DNA of 64,000 nucleotides, taken from positions 124,001 to 188,000 of the forward strand of contig JAKSZP010009290.1 of NCBI GenBank assembly GCA_022478985.1. The letters are read 5' to 3'. The notes below the pieces were generated by a model, which was not told where the DNA came from, did no database searches, and saw nothing but the letters and a program-made list of their open reading frames with translations. Source of the stretch: Massospora cicadina (Eukaryota; Entomophthoromycota; Entomophthoromycetes; Entomophthorales; Entomophthoraceae). Shown here piece after piece: positions 34,622-45,109 of this stretch. The position numbers and the translations under genes are program-made. The stretch's first letter is position 1, and every line of letters begins with the position of its first letter.

Positions 34622-37540
34622 GGTATACCATTCTATGTTAACGAGGAAGCAAAAATTAAATCAGGTGAACAAATAGTGGCTTCTATCAACATGACCCTGA
34701 AGATATCATGAACTTCCTATTAAACACCACTAGTACTGATGAAGTCAGCAGATTCACCATGAGTAACTTCAGGTGTCCTTGACCCAGATTATCAGTGACC
34801 AATTGAGTTACAAAATTGGACACATGACAGATTGCGACATCTTAGTCAATAAAAACCAGGAATTGAAAAAGAAAATTAATTTTAATTTTTAAAATAAAGG
34901 TACAATTTGTTAACTCAACTTTATTTAGGCTATCCGCCAACTAATATAATTTGCGCCATACTTAAGTTCAGATATCTGATAAGTTAATCAAGAGGAACTT
35001 CTGAATCCGCATCAGCTACTTGAATATTATCAATATGTTTTTCCGCGCCAGATGCTAATTATAGTCATAAAAAGAACTGGATACACAGCATCAACACAGG
35101 AGATTAAGCGCAATAGAATTGTTGTCATATAGTGTGTACAAGTTGAAGATTATTTACTTAATCTCTGAGCTGAAACAGTATTAGATGTCAGCTTACTTGC
35201 GCCCTCCTAAAGTCCATGTTTGTCCCCATTGTTACTCATAAACGAGATAAATGGTGGTCATATAATAGTGAGAATTATAGATACCTAACAGCCTCATAAT
35301 TAGCGACAAATATCCCATTTCAAAAATTTATGATGCTCTGGTCTGACTTCCCGGATCAAATTTCTTCTCTAAAATTGGCCTCATCAGTGGTTACTGGCAG
35401 ATGGATTTATCACCATAGCCCAAGAAAAGTGCGCATTAGTATGCATAGGATTAATTTAGACTACCCGCTTCTCAGTATGATATGTAACACATTTGCATTG
35501 TCTTATTGAGTTATGGATTGCATTGTTTAAGATCATAAACTGATCTGTGTGATAATTTATTAAGATGACACAAATTCGTTTTATAACCTTTACTGATCTA
35601 CTTGACCACCTTTAGTCTGTTTTCCAATGATCACAAGAAAATAAAAATAAAATTAAGCTTATAAGGTGCACCTTCTTTCAACAAGAAGTGGAATTTTTAG
35701 AACATGCCATATTGCAGAAATTGAATCAACACTTAAATGACAAAGTCAAAGAGATCTCTACAATTCCTAAACCAAGAGGCTCAGAGATATACATGTATTC
35801 TTAGGATATATGATTTACCATAAAATTATCACTAATTTTGCTCAACTCATCAAGCCCCTCTTTTGCTTTCTTGCAAAAAGTATCCCTTTTTATGGGAGTA
35901 GAACAAAGAACCAAAATTGAGAATATTAAGTAAAACTAAAAAGACCAATTTTTTAACATCTGGACTATGGGAGGCCAGTTTTCTTTTTACAGTCACTTCT
36001 AATTTTGCTGTAGGAGCCAAACTCTCACAGCTTGATGATGAAGGAATCATCCACCAGGTATCCAATTACAGCAAGACGCTCACAAGTATGAGCTCAATTA
36101 TATTGTCATGGAGAAAGAATGCCTAGCAGTTCTACTTGAGGTGAAACAATCCTGGCCCTTCCTATATGGTATGAATTTCACAGTTGTTACTTACCACGCT
36201 TCTTTTCTGTGGCTGCATACTGTAAAAGACCTTGCTAGATAATCTTAATGGACCCACGATCTAAATACTATGACATAGATATTGTCCATTAAGCTGGGAC
36301 ATGACACATGAATGTGAATGGGTTAACTTTATTATCTTTACTTCATTTAGATAACAAAAAAATGACTAGTTACACAACCTACTTAGAAGCCAGACTCTTG
36401 GGAGGACAAATATGAACTAGTTCAGAAGATGCTGATATGACACTTAAAAACACTAAGGTTTTTGATGGTTTTTTGTACAAGAGATTTGTAACAGACTGTT
36501 TACCTTACTTGCAAATTTTTAACTGGGTGCCATTTATGATGGAAGCTCACAATTTAGGACATGGAGGAGCCAGATAAACCTATGAATGGATCAATAAACG
36601 TTTTTTGGGAAGTAATTTACTTCATGATGGATGTCTTAGACGCCCGCATAGCTTTCCAAAAACAAACGCCACATAAGGTTAAGTACATGTAACAGCCAAT
36701 GCCATTTCAGAGTCCATTCTATTACCAAAATTAGATGTTATATGTCCAATCCCAAATAAAAAGAGGGAGATTAATATACCCTTGTAGGATCACATTTCAT
36801 AAAGTGAGTTGAGCAATTGCCATTCAAAAAAATTCTTTGGACACTGCCAATTTCTGAAATCAGTATATTTATCTCATAGGTATGGTTTCTCACAGATATT
36901 TCTATATAATAATGGGATGATTTTACTTCAAGAGTTATGAAGATCTTATCAAAAAATGGGAACAAAAACTAATTTAGCACCTTATAACACATTAACAACA
37001 GTGGTGTAAGATAAAAAATGGAACGTTAGTCTCATTTTTAGGTAAATTGCTACTTATTGTTCGTTATACTAGGACCAATATCTTTTAAGTGCGTTGAATG
37101 CTTAATGGAGAAGTTTCCTTCCTATTATTAACATGTCCCCAATCAAGGCTTAATATGGGAGAGAATCTGTTATCCTGGCTCTGTTGGCTCAAAAAACTGC
37201 TGATGATATCACCGAGGAGCAAGAAAAAGTTTTAAGAAATTTATACACAATAATATGCAGTTCATTTCTGATGCAAAGATGAATTTGGTTATCTCAGTTA
37301 AAAAAAGCCAGTTAGAAAATGCATCCTTCCAACCTTTACCTCCTCTTGAGTCTTCTAATTTAATTTGTACTACCAAAGTTGTATAGCGCTGCATATTGGG
37401 TAGTTTGATTTTATCTGGGAAGGACATACGTTATAAACTATAAAAATGTAGAGAATATCTTTTTAAGTCCTTGGTTACTGTAGTTACTATCTGTTGATTA
37501 CATGGTCGATTATGCATTGATACTCCCCTGTCAGTATTCT
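34622..37540 (+). pseudogene. Element D reverse transcriptase, RNase H and integrase
   Basis: Plus-strand relic resuming after element A. RT: ISDKYPISKIYDAL near 35300 and FFSKIGLISGYWQMDLSP near 35370. The catalytic box near 35547-35570 reads VIIY, stop, DD (leucine codon turned into TAA). Then FFQQEVEFLEHAI near 35680 and the pre-RNase H stretch NFAQLIKPLF near 35840. RNase H has its closing HMNVNGLTLLSLLHLDNKK-type motif near 36300-36360. Integrase zinc-binding segment EAHNLGHGGAR near 36545 and MSPIKAYYGRESV near 37130. 34622-35180 is the protease-RT linker with no clear motif. Many stops; dead. Confidence 0.75.
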
Positions 37541-37549
37541 TAAAAGAGG
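37541..37549 (+). other. Polypurine tract of element D
   Basis: TAAAAGAGG directly precedes the TG of the 3' LTR. Confidence 0.65.
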
Positions 37550-38307
37550 TGTTGTCAGATACCAGAGTATCAGTCATGATAGGAAGAGTTTTTATGAGAA
37601 ACCCTTTCAAAAGAATTGACGCCTAAGTCAAAAAAAGGGTTAGTTAAAGCCGTTGTTTTTATATGGATTAAGCATAAATTTTTAAGGCTCAATTTAATAC
37701 TAGGAAATATTCCCCAGCCTGATTTAGGCCCAAAATTCCTTGGGATAGAATCTCAATTAATTGATGTTATAAATTATCAGAATGTAAGGTGACCTTTCCA
37801 ATAGGCGGCTTATGAGGTGGTTGTTAAAGTTGCATCCTCAAATGGGTACAGATCTGGAATCTGCTAATGAACAACTTGAATAAAACCAAGCTTTATCTTT
37901 ATGAATCATTTAAAGTACAATTTATAGCTATAAGAAATATGCTTAAAAAGGTATCTATAAAATAGGATGCGCTACCCTATAAAGCGCCTGCCATTCAAAT
38001 AGCCCCCTTCTAAAGATTTTTTTATTCATTTTCTGAAGGGTATCATAGTGTTTGAAGTAACGTATAATAACCCCCAAAGCTATTTATAATAATGTTACAT
38101 CTTTTTAAAAATCAAATCTGTTGACTTTACTTATTTAAGTCCTTTCTTCTCTTACCATAGGTTAGACACACTAGTTTTTGGGACCTGAGCGAGACTTAAA
38201 TACCCTTAAAATAGATTAAAATTGCCTCAAGTCTTATACTATTGCAAGTATTGACTGTTAGCTCCTTGAGAATATCACCATCAAGCTTGAAAAATCAAAG
38301 TACTACA
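37550..38307 (+). repeat. 3' LTR of element D
   Basis: Begins TGTTGTCAGATACC and ends GTACTACA. Partner of 6715-7477 over 30 kb away. Its start also resembles the reverse complement of the LTR A ends (a GATA-CAG-block). Confidence 0.8.
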
Positions 38308-39470
38308 CCCCTCAAGGTTTTCCCTTCCCAATTCTGCCCATCACCAAAGAGTTGTGTAAAAGTTTAAGAGTCTGTGTAAGGAAGTGGTGGTGGCCAGAGT
38401 CTATTGTCATCAATCAGGTTTCTTTTGCATTGAGCGTTGTATATCAGGCTAGAAGGGTTCAAGTACAATAAGTGTTAGAGGCTGGAATTAAATGCTAACA
38501 AATTTTTCTCTGGATCAGGGATTAGAAAGTTGTTTTAAAACTTGTTACTTATGCTTAGGTATGACAAGCTTGCTCCTGACAGGGTAGGGCGTCTCAAATT
38601 CTTTGATTTAAGTTGGGGGCAGCCATACTATCCTAGCTGTGGGCATGTCTTGCAGAATGATTTTTAACCTATCAGGTCGCTTCTAGGCTGCAAAACAATT
38701 TGTAAGTAACTTGATAGTAATTCAAACAGCAGGCTGCATGATCTTCACGTGAATCATATATAAAGATGTTAAAAATGTTTAAATAGTGTGTTTAATTTCA
38801 GTCCCTCAATGCAAAAAGGTTTGATGGCCCTAATGTACGCCCCATATATTCCCAATTCCATATATGAGGCAGCAGTTTTATAGGTTCTGATTTCTCTCCA
38901 TTTTTTTACTTTCTTTTTAATAAAATATAAAACACTTGGGGTTCTTATTTTTATTATTAAAAAAGCTTTAATGACATTGACTAGCTATGTGATCTAATTC
39001 AAAAATTACTTGTTTATTATTATCATTTTCCTTCCTCACTTTATATCAAAATCTTGGATGGTTGTACCAGAAGTATTCTGTTAGTTGTTTTGAATAGTGA
39101 ACATCCTGAGTGACGGTGAAGTCTTATTTTTATCAGTTAGATCCATTTCAGGATGTTTCACTTTAATAATTTTACAAACTACCATCAAAATAGGCGTCAC
39201 AATGCTTTGCAGGATCATTCATATAACCCAGATTAATTGTTGCCTCAGTCCAATAGATCCATTTAAAAAATTAATTAAAGAAATTTCAAGCCCAAATCAT
39301 AAATTTACATACAAAAATTGATAAAATGTGCCCATTAAAACACTAGTTTTCATAACTTTAAGATTTTAATACAAAAGAAGCCAACTTTGAATTTTCGCAC
39401 TCATCTTTCCCTGATTTATAACTTCAATCTTCTAATCAATCAGCATTTCATAACTAATACATGAAGCTTT
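38308..39470. other. Intervening sequence, nothing recognised
   Basis: About 1.16 kb, A+T-rich in its second half (38860-39470) with poly-T and poly-A runs. No open frame above 75 codons and no motif of any family I know. It may be older transposon remains or the 3' continuation of the element into which D inserted. Confidence 0.3.
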
Positions 39471-39475
39471 ATACC

Positions 39476-40444
39476 TGTTAGGAGCGGGCGAGACCAAGTT
39501 TGCTCTGGTTCCAAACTGGCGGATTCTGATCAGCCACTAGAGCAACCAAGCAATTGATATTCATGATGGGTCTACAACCTTGTATCCGCCTAAGGCTCAA
39601 TCAAATCAGCAGTAGAATGTTGGCCATTATTTGCTCCAACATGCACTAAATGCTCTTCAAAAAACGGCAAAAACTTCAAAGTCTGTTTGAGGGAAATGAT
39701 TTTTATAAAAAAAACAAATAAAACAAGATATCCCGTGTGTCACAAGTAGGGGCACTGGCCAATATTGGAAAAAGGGGGTATTACAGTTTATGGTTCTCTT
39801 TTTGAGTTCTGCGGGTTTTGGGTTGGCATCTTCTCATGCTGCAGGTTTCCATGGTTCACACTGGGAAGGAGAGGGTCAACTCTTAAACTGTCACAGGAGC
39901 TGAGGTAATGAGAGGGAAACTTTTCAAGGTGGCGCGATAACAGAGGTTGGGGGAGTGATGGGGCATGCTAACTTAGTTGTCCACAAATATAACTACATAA
40001 AAAGTTTTGAAATTTTTCTTATATTGAGGCATGCTCCTTCTTAGAGGTCCAGCACTCAATTGACAAAAATCTTTAAAACTGTTGGAAAGGGATATTGGGG
40101 AGATACTAAAAGTGAGAGTAAAATCAGGTTTGAAATTCTCAATAATCTTTGACAAAAAAATTTCATATCTAGGATGTTTATAACAGCATTAGATTTTATA
40201 TTTCCATATTTTCTATGGAATGGGTGGGAGTATTGTTGGACTTTCCTGGGCACTTCTTACTCTTTATTAAGGTTGAGTAATTTCTCTGCACAGGAGCTTA
40301 GTCTTTTCAACATATCAAGTGCTAGGCACTGGGGGTAAAAAGTGGGCACAAATATTGGTTTTCTTAAAAGCAAATTGGCCTTTTCTACTTGAAAAGGTGT
40401 AATAGGCACCACCTGACTTCTTGCCCTTAGTGGAAAGGCTTAAA
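39476..40444 (-). repeat. 3' LTR of element J
   Basis: Starts TGTTAGGAGC. Aligns with 40927-41896 through blocks such as 'ttccaaactggc.g.ttctgatcagccactaga', 'ggccattatttgctcc', 'aagtaggggcactggcca' and 'aagtgctaggca'. Confidence 0.8.
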
Positions 40445-40926
40445 TTACCCTTTCCTTTTTTGCCAACCTTCTGATAATCTTAGACTATTGGGACTCCATC
40501 CCCGCAGGGCAAGTTTATTATTGGGGTAAAGTGAGGCGTAATATTGCCTCGTTAGGGGGAGAATAAGAAGGACCACCTATCTTCTGAAAAGAATAGTTTA
40601 CCAAATCCTGTAAAATGAGGGTCAAATTGGGGGAATCTGATCATGATGTGGCCAATTTGGACTGGGAAGGGACGTCAAATAGGAACTGGTAATTGGAAGA
40701 CCCATCATTGGGTGGAATGCTAAAAGCAACTGGTAAGATCTCATTAGCAGAACTGACATACAGTGAGCTGCAGCTCATAGACAGTGGCCAAATGAACCAT
40801 ACAAAAAGATGCGCCAAAAAACTGACAAACACACTATAGGGAAAGGATGAGAATGTACATGGAGGGTGATGAGGGGAGGTCCAAGCTGCATTGCAGCAGA
40901 TTTTGTAAATATTACTGGCCTATCTA
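40445..40926 (-). other. Interior of element J
   Basis: 482 bp. A minus-strand polypurine tract (GCAAAAAAGGAAAGGGTAA, plus 40445-40463) adjoins the left LTR. The longest frame is a 63-codon minus-strand stretch at 40641-40832 with a hydrophobic N-terminus, continuing past one stop for about 40 codons; no family recognised. The putative primer site (40914-40922) adjoins the right LTR. Confidence 0.55.
40914..40922 (-). other. Putative self-priming site of element J
   Basis: Four bases from the 5' LTR the minus strand reads TAGGCCAGT. Its complement ACTGGCCTA occurs on the minus strand inside the 5' LTR (plus 41185-41193), 29 bp downstream of a TATA-like motif. Confidence 0.4.
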
Positions 40927-41896
40927 TGTTAGAATATGGGGGAGCTCAAGTTTACCTTAGTTCCAAACTGGCAGGTTCTGATCAGCCACTAGAGGAAAAA
41001 AGCAACTGCTGTCCATTTAGGTCCACAACGTTGTATCTGTCTAGGTCTCAACCATTTCAGAAGGAACAATTTGGCCATTATTTGCTCCTTGATGACTATA
41101 TGCTCTAAAGCAACTTCAAAGATTTCTAAAATTAGTTGTTAGTAAATGATTTTTTATTAAAACCCCAAGCAAAATAAAACAAACTAGGCCAGTGTGCTCA
41201 TAAGTAGGGGCACTGGCCATTATATGAGAAAGGGGGTATTTCAGTTTGCGGTGCTCTTCTTGGATTCTGAAGCTCTTGGGTTGGCATGCTCTCATGCTGC
41301 AAGTTTCCAGGGATCACGCTGGGGAGGAGAGGGTCAATTCATGAATCTTTTTGTAAACTGAGGTATGGAGAGGCCTAAGTTGTGAGGTGGCATGAGAAAT
41401 GAGGTTGGGGGTGGTGATTGAGCATGCATGATTGGCGCCCCCAATTTAGCTTTCTAAAAAAATTTTAAAGATTGCCTATATTTAGGCAATCTCCATCTTC
41501 AGAGGTCTGGCACTCAATTTGCAGCAAATTTCCAAAATTGTTAGAAAGTATATGGGGAATATTAAAAGGGGGGTAAAATTGTATTTGAGTTTAAATAATC
41601 TCTGTCATAATCAAATTTTCATATCTAGGAATTCATAACTGCATCATATTTGAATTTTCTAAATTTTGGGGAAATGGGTTGTATTGTTAGACTTAACTGG
41701 GGCATTTCAACCTTTTTACAGAGTTTAGGAAAATCTCTGCATAGTAGCTTAATCTTTTCAACATACAAGTGCTAGGCAGGAGGGGGATCAGAGTGTGCAC
41801 AAATACAAGATTTTCTTAAAATTGAATACGCCTTTTCTACCTAAAATGGGGTAATAGTCATCATCTGGCTTCTTGCCCTTTGTGTAAAGTTTTATA
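40927..41896 (-). repeat. 5' LTR of element J
   Basis: 970 bp, starts TGTTAGAATATGG. Carries the TATA-like motif and the sequence complementary to the primer site. Confidence 0.8.
41218..41228 (-). promoter_or_regulatory. TATA-like motif in the 5' LTR of element J
   Basis: The minus strand reads CTCATATAATG, centred 29 bp upstream of the proposed RNA start at 41193 that would begin ACTGGCCTAG. Confidence 0.4.
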
Positions 41897-41901
41897 CTAC
41901 C

Positions 41902-42896
41902 CAGATAATCATAAATAGATTTCTGAAAGGTATACAACAGTAAGTATTATGATCTAGTCACATCTGGATAGTGGAAACAATATAATTTTAAATGTGATCA
42001 ACATATTTGTTGCAACCTTAAATGAGATGGAAAACAAATCTGGAAAGTTTATTACTCTAAAAGAAATTACAAAAATTAAATGACCAGCTTAATCAATATT
42101 ATCTCCATTTAAAGTTTCAACTAGCAACTTCAAACTTCTTCCCCTTAAAGGATGACCATGAAAAAAGTACGTTCCAACGCCTAGCAAGTTCCAGTTAGAT
42201 ATACAAAAAAAACTAGCGGGTATTTTTAGCTAATAGAACATTTACCTCATAATAGTTAACCATGTTGCTATGCTAGTATCTAACTTATGTCAAAAATACT
42301 TTTATTATGATTTGACAACCATAACTGAATATCATAATAAATAATTCCTTGGACTGGGAAATTCATGTATGAACTTGGTAATGGCTACATAAGTTAAAAT
42401 CCTAATATAATACAAAAAGGTTTGGAAATGCGCCAGATAAAACATATTTAACATCAGCAAAGGGATGAAATCTATTAGAATTAACTATTAATCTATTTTA
42501 CCATCAATCCTTGATCATAAATTGTAAATCATCTAGTCATTTAAACAATTCAATACCTAACATGAGAAGCTTAGCTTCAAGCTAATCAAATTATGTATTC
42601 CAATAGGCTACATTATTTTGTAATATCATTTGGGCATAGCTGGTAGTGTGGTTTTATAAATATGCAATAGTATCTATGTCAAAAAGATACGTTTGATAAT
42701 AAATTTAATAAAATTACTCCTTTGTAGAATTTTTCATTTTATTTCTGTTTATATAGCAATAGTTAGTATAGGTCAGATTTTATGGCATAAAGTTTAAGGG
42801 TAATTGTATAAAAGTAGTGACAAATACATCTAAAAGATTCATTATTGTAAAGTAATGAAAAGTTAAGACCATATGGATCAGCATATATTACTGTAC
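41902..42896. other. A+T-rich flank of element E, left side
   Basis: About 1 kb of strongly A+T-rich sequence without open frames or recognised repeats. Before element E inserted it was contiguous with 47981 onward. Confidence 0.4.
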
Positions 42897-42901
42897 ATAA
42901 C

Positions 42902-43458
42902 TATAGGAATACTGATAGAGATACAATAATAAGTTGCAAAGGCTATGAAATTATTAGCTCCATGACTCTAGCAAAGACAGAAATAAGCGCAAAGAATTTA
43001 TTAGTTCCGTTGCAATACTAGATTCCAATAGATTTATAAAATTCTGTTATGAATAGACTAAAATTGAGCATGCGAGATAAAAATAGTGGTACTTTATTAG
43101 TTAAATATAATGGATAATTATAAGGGTAGATTTGGTAGTATTTCAAGAGGATTTTCATGCTCCACCCAAGGTAAGATCTTTCCTAATAGATGACCAATAT
43201 TGCTGATTCTAATTACTATACTTGTGATGATCAAATCTGATAAGGTTATATTAGATGAGATTGACCTTCTTGTGGGATGTTTTGCCCCTTTTGATCTCTT
43301 AGCTTCATCCTTCAGAGGAGGCCAATAACTCTGAAGGGTTGGTCATTAATCTATCCAAGAATTGGATATCTCCAATATGGTTTTTACAATCTCTTTAGAC
43401 CAAGTCACCAAATTTTCAATTTTGATTCTTTTTGGTCATTGCAGTTGAATCCCCAACA
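42902..43458 (-). repeat. 3' LTR of element E
   Basis: 557 bp. Shares with the right LTR long blocks such as 'ataaggttatattagatgag' and 'cttcatccttcagaggaggc', and the last 18 bp nearly unchanged. The pol frame runs about 12 codons into it (..EGGIVGDSTAMT, then KKNQN and a stop near 43431). Confidence 0.9.
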
Positions 43459-44700
43459 ATGCCTCCCTCAAGATCTTGCCTAGGGGACACATACTTACAA
43501 AGAAACCTACTATGAACTCTTTTGATAACAGTAACAGTATCAATAGCTGCAATGGAGTATTCAATACCCTGACAATAAATAATACAGTAATGACCAGCCC
43601 ATAATGTATTAAGTTTATTAATCCATACTCCAAGTCTATGATGATAGAAGAGTACAAGGTCCCAAATTGATATCCAGGTAACTTAGGTCGACTAGCGTTG
43701 GTTCTATCACCCTCTTTTAAGGTTGTAGCAGCAAGAGAACTTGAGGATAAAGCTTGTACTTGGATGAAATTATCATCTAGTCTTCTCATAGCTAAATTCA
43801 TAGTTTGAGGGGTTGCAGCATCAAGTATAGGTTGTACACTTGAGGGTAGAATAGGATCCCAGCCATAAAGAGCCTTAAAGGGAGACATTCCAATTAACAG
43901 TGGTATCTGACCCTATAGGCTAACATCAAACTAGGTAAGTAAAGATTCCATCTACTAGGATCGTTGGAGGTCATTTTTTGAATAATGGCTACAAGAATAA
44001 CATTTTTTCGTTTGACCACACCATTAGTAGAAGGATTGTAAGGGGTCATAAACGACTGATAGGTAACCATTAATTTAGTAAGCTTAGATACCACCTGAGA
44101 AACAAATTGATTCCATTATGAGATAATAGAACATTTGGGCTACCATGCCGAGTGAAAACTTACTTTTAAATGAAGGATGCAGTAGCCTTAGTGGTGACCG
44201 TGGAAACAGAGACAGCTTCAATCCATTTAGTAAAATAACCGATAGCTATTATAATATCATGATGCCCATAAGTAGCAGTAGAGAGAGGGCCCAACACATT
44301 GATACTCATAGTAGAAAAAGGTTCTGAAGGTCCCACAATTTTGTGTTGGTAAATAGGGTTTCACCATGCTGATGTTGGCAAGTGAGACACGTCTCCAACA
44401 AATCATGCACAGTTTCCAGCATGTTATCCCAGTAACAATGATTTTTCAATCACTGTAAAGTCTTAGCAACAGCTCCATGCCCTACAGTTTGATGAGCCTC
44501 TATAATAGTATCAGTCCTCGCAGAGGGCTGAATAAAAGGCAACCATTTAGATCCCAGATTCTTATATATGAAACCTTCTTTAACTTGAGTATCCTCAGTT
44601 AAGGATTGTAGCTTAGCTATAATATCCTTGGATTCAAAATACCAGAGTTCAGGTCTGACAATCAGGTCATATATACAATCCTCCTCAGCAGTGAATAACA
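43440..44700 (-). pseudogene. Element E integrase, all catalytic residues replaced
   Basis: The zinc-binding region at 44450-44701 includes EAHQTVGHGAVAKTLQ. In the core near 44270-44220 the first aspartate block reads AIGYFTKWIEAVSV (usual V-D-Y/H-F-T-K-W with D changed to G). The second block near 44120 reads LLSHNGINLF (S-D-N-G with D changed to H). The third block at 44040-44000 reads YNPSTNGVVKRKN (E changed to K). The C-terminal part at 43436-43888 starts MSPFKALYGWDPILP. Stops break the frame, and the catalytic triad is gone. Confidence 0.75.
43459..43471 (-). other. Polypurine tract of element E
   Basis: The minus strand reads TTGAGGGAGGCAT before TGTTGGGG. Element H has the equivalent TGAGGGGGCAT at 60872-60882. 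Confidence 0.75.
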
Positions 44701-44759
44701 TTAGTATAGGTAATTGAGAAAGTCCATAAGCATTTTGGTGTATAAATCCAGTGCAATGT

Positions 44760-45100
44760 TAAATTGTAAAGTCATAATTCTGGAGCTTTAAAGCCCATCT
44801 AGCTAAGTGTTCATCAGGATCCTTTATTTGTTGTAACCATTTCAAGAAGCGTGATCTGTGATAATAGTGAAATGTTTGCCATAGAGATAAGAGAAAAAAT
44901 GCTTGATGGCGGATAGGACTGCGAGGCATTCCCTCTCAGTAAAGCTATAATTGAGCTCTGTCTAAAAAAGGGCTTTACTATAATAAGCGATGGGATGATC
45001 AACCAAGCTGGAATCATGCTGATCCAGAATGGCCCCAATAGCAACATCACTGGCATCAGTAAATAAGATAAAGTGTTTTGAGAAACTGGTGGTTTATTTG
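44760..45100 (-). pseudogene. Element E RNase H relic
   Basis: The minus strand reads LFTDASDVAIGAILDQHD near 45065-45010, then DHPIAYYSKALF near 44995-44960, YGKHFTIITDHASLKWL near 44875 and DEHLARWALKLQNYDF near 44800. These are the standard landmarks of Ty3/gypsy RNase H in order. The expected RT upstream is absent: gag-side sequence lies within about 100 bp. Confidence 0.8.
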
Positions 45101-45109
45101 GTTTAATTT

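Larger units (their letters stand above)
6715..38307 (+). mobile_element. Element D: family-1 Ty3/gypsy host of a nested insertion stack
   Basis: LTRs at 6715-7477 and 37550-38307 (763 and 758 bp) flank a plus-strand element whose own pieces, read across insertions, are in canonical order: primer site 7481, gag 7500-8640 and 19280-19868, zinc knuckle about 26085-26131, protease about 26690-26830, RT 35200-35880, RNase H to about 36310, integrase 36490-37300, polypurine tract 37541-37549. Insertions are a LINE (about 8690-19268), chromovirus F (19874-25806), a MITE (26553-26634) and element A (27154-34621). D and A share LTR ends and primer region, so A is a relative inserted in reverse. No clear target duplication was seen at the outer ends. 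Confidence 0.75.
39476..41896 (-). mobile_element. Element J: minimal LTR retrotransposon (long LTRs, 482-bp interior)
   Basis: Two LTRs of 969 and 970 bp (39476-40444, 40927-41896) enclose only 482 bp. Flanking pentamers ATACC (39471-39475) and CTACC (41897-41901) agree at 4 of 5, a likely target duplication. A purine tract after the left LTR fixes minus orientation. No protease, RT or integrase is present, so it depends on proteins of another element. It resembles TRIM/LARD-type non-autonomous LTR elements. The tract GGAAAGGGTAA matches element F's GAGAGGGTAA, pointing to a chromovirus partner. Confidence 0.75.
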
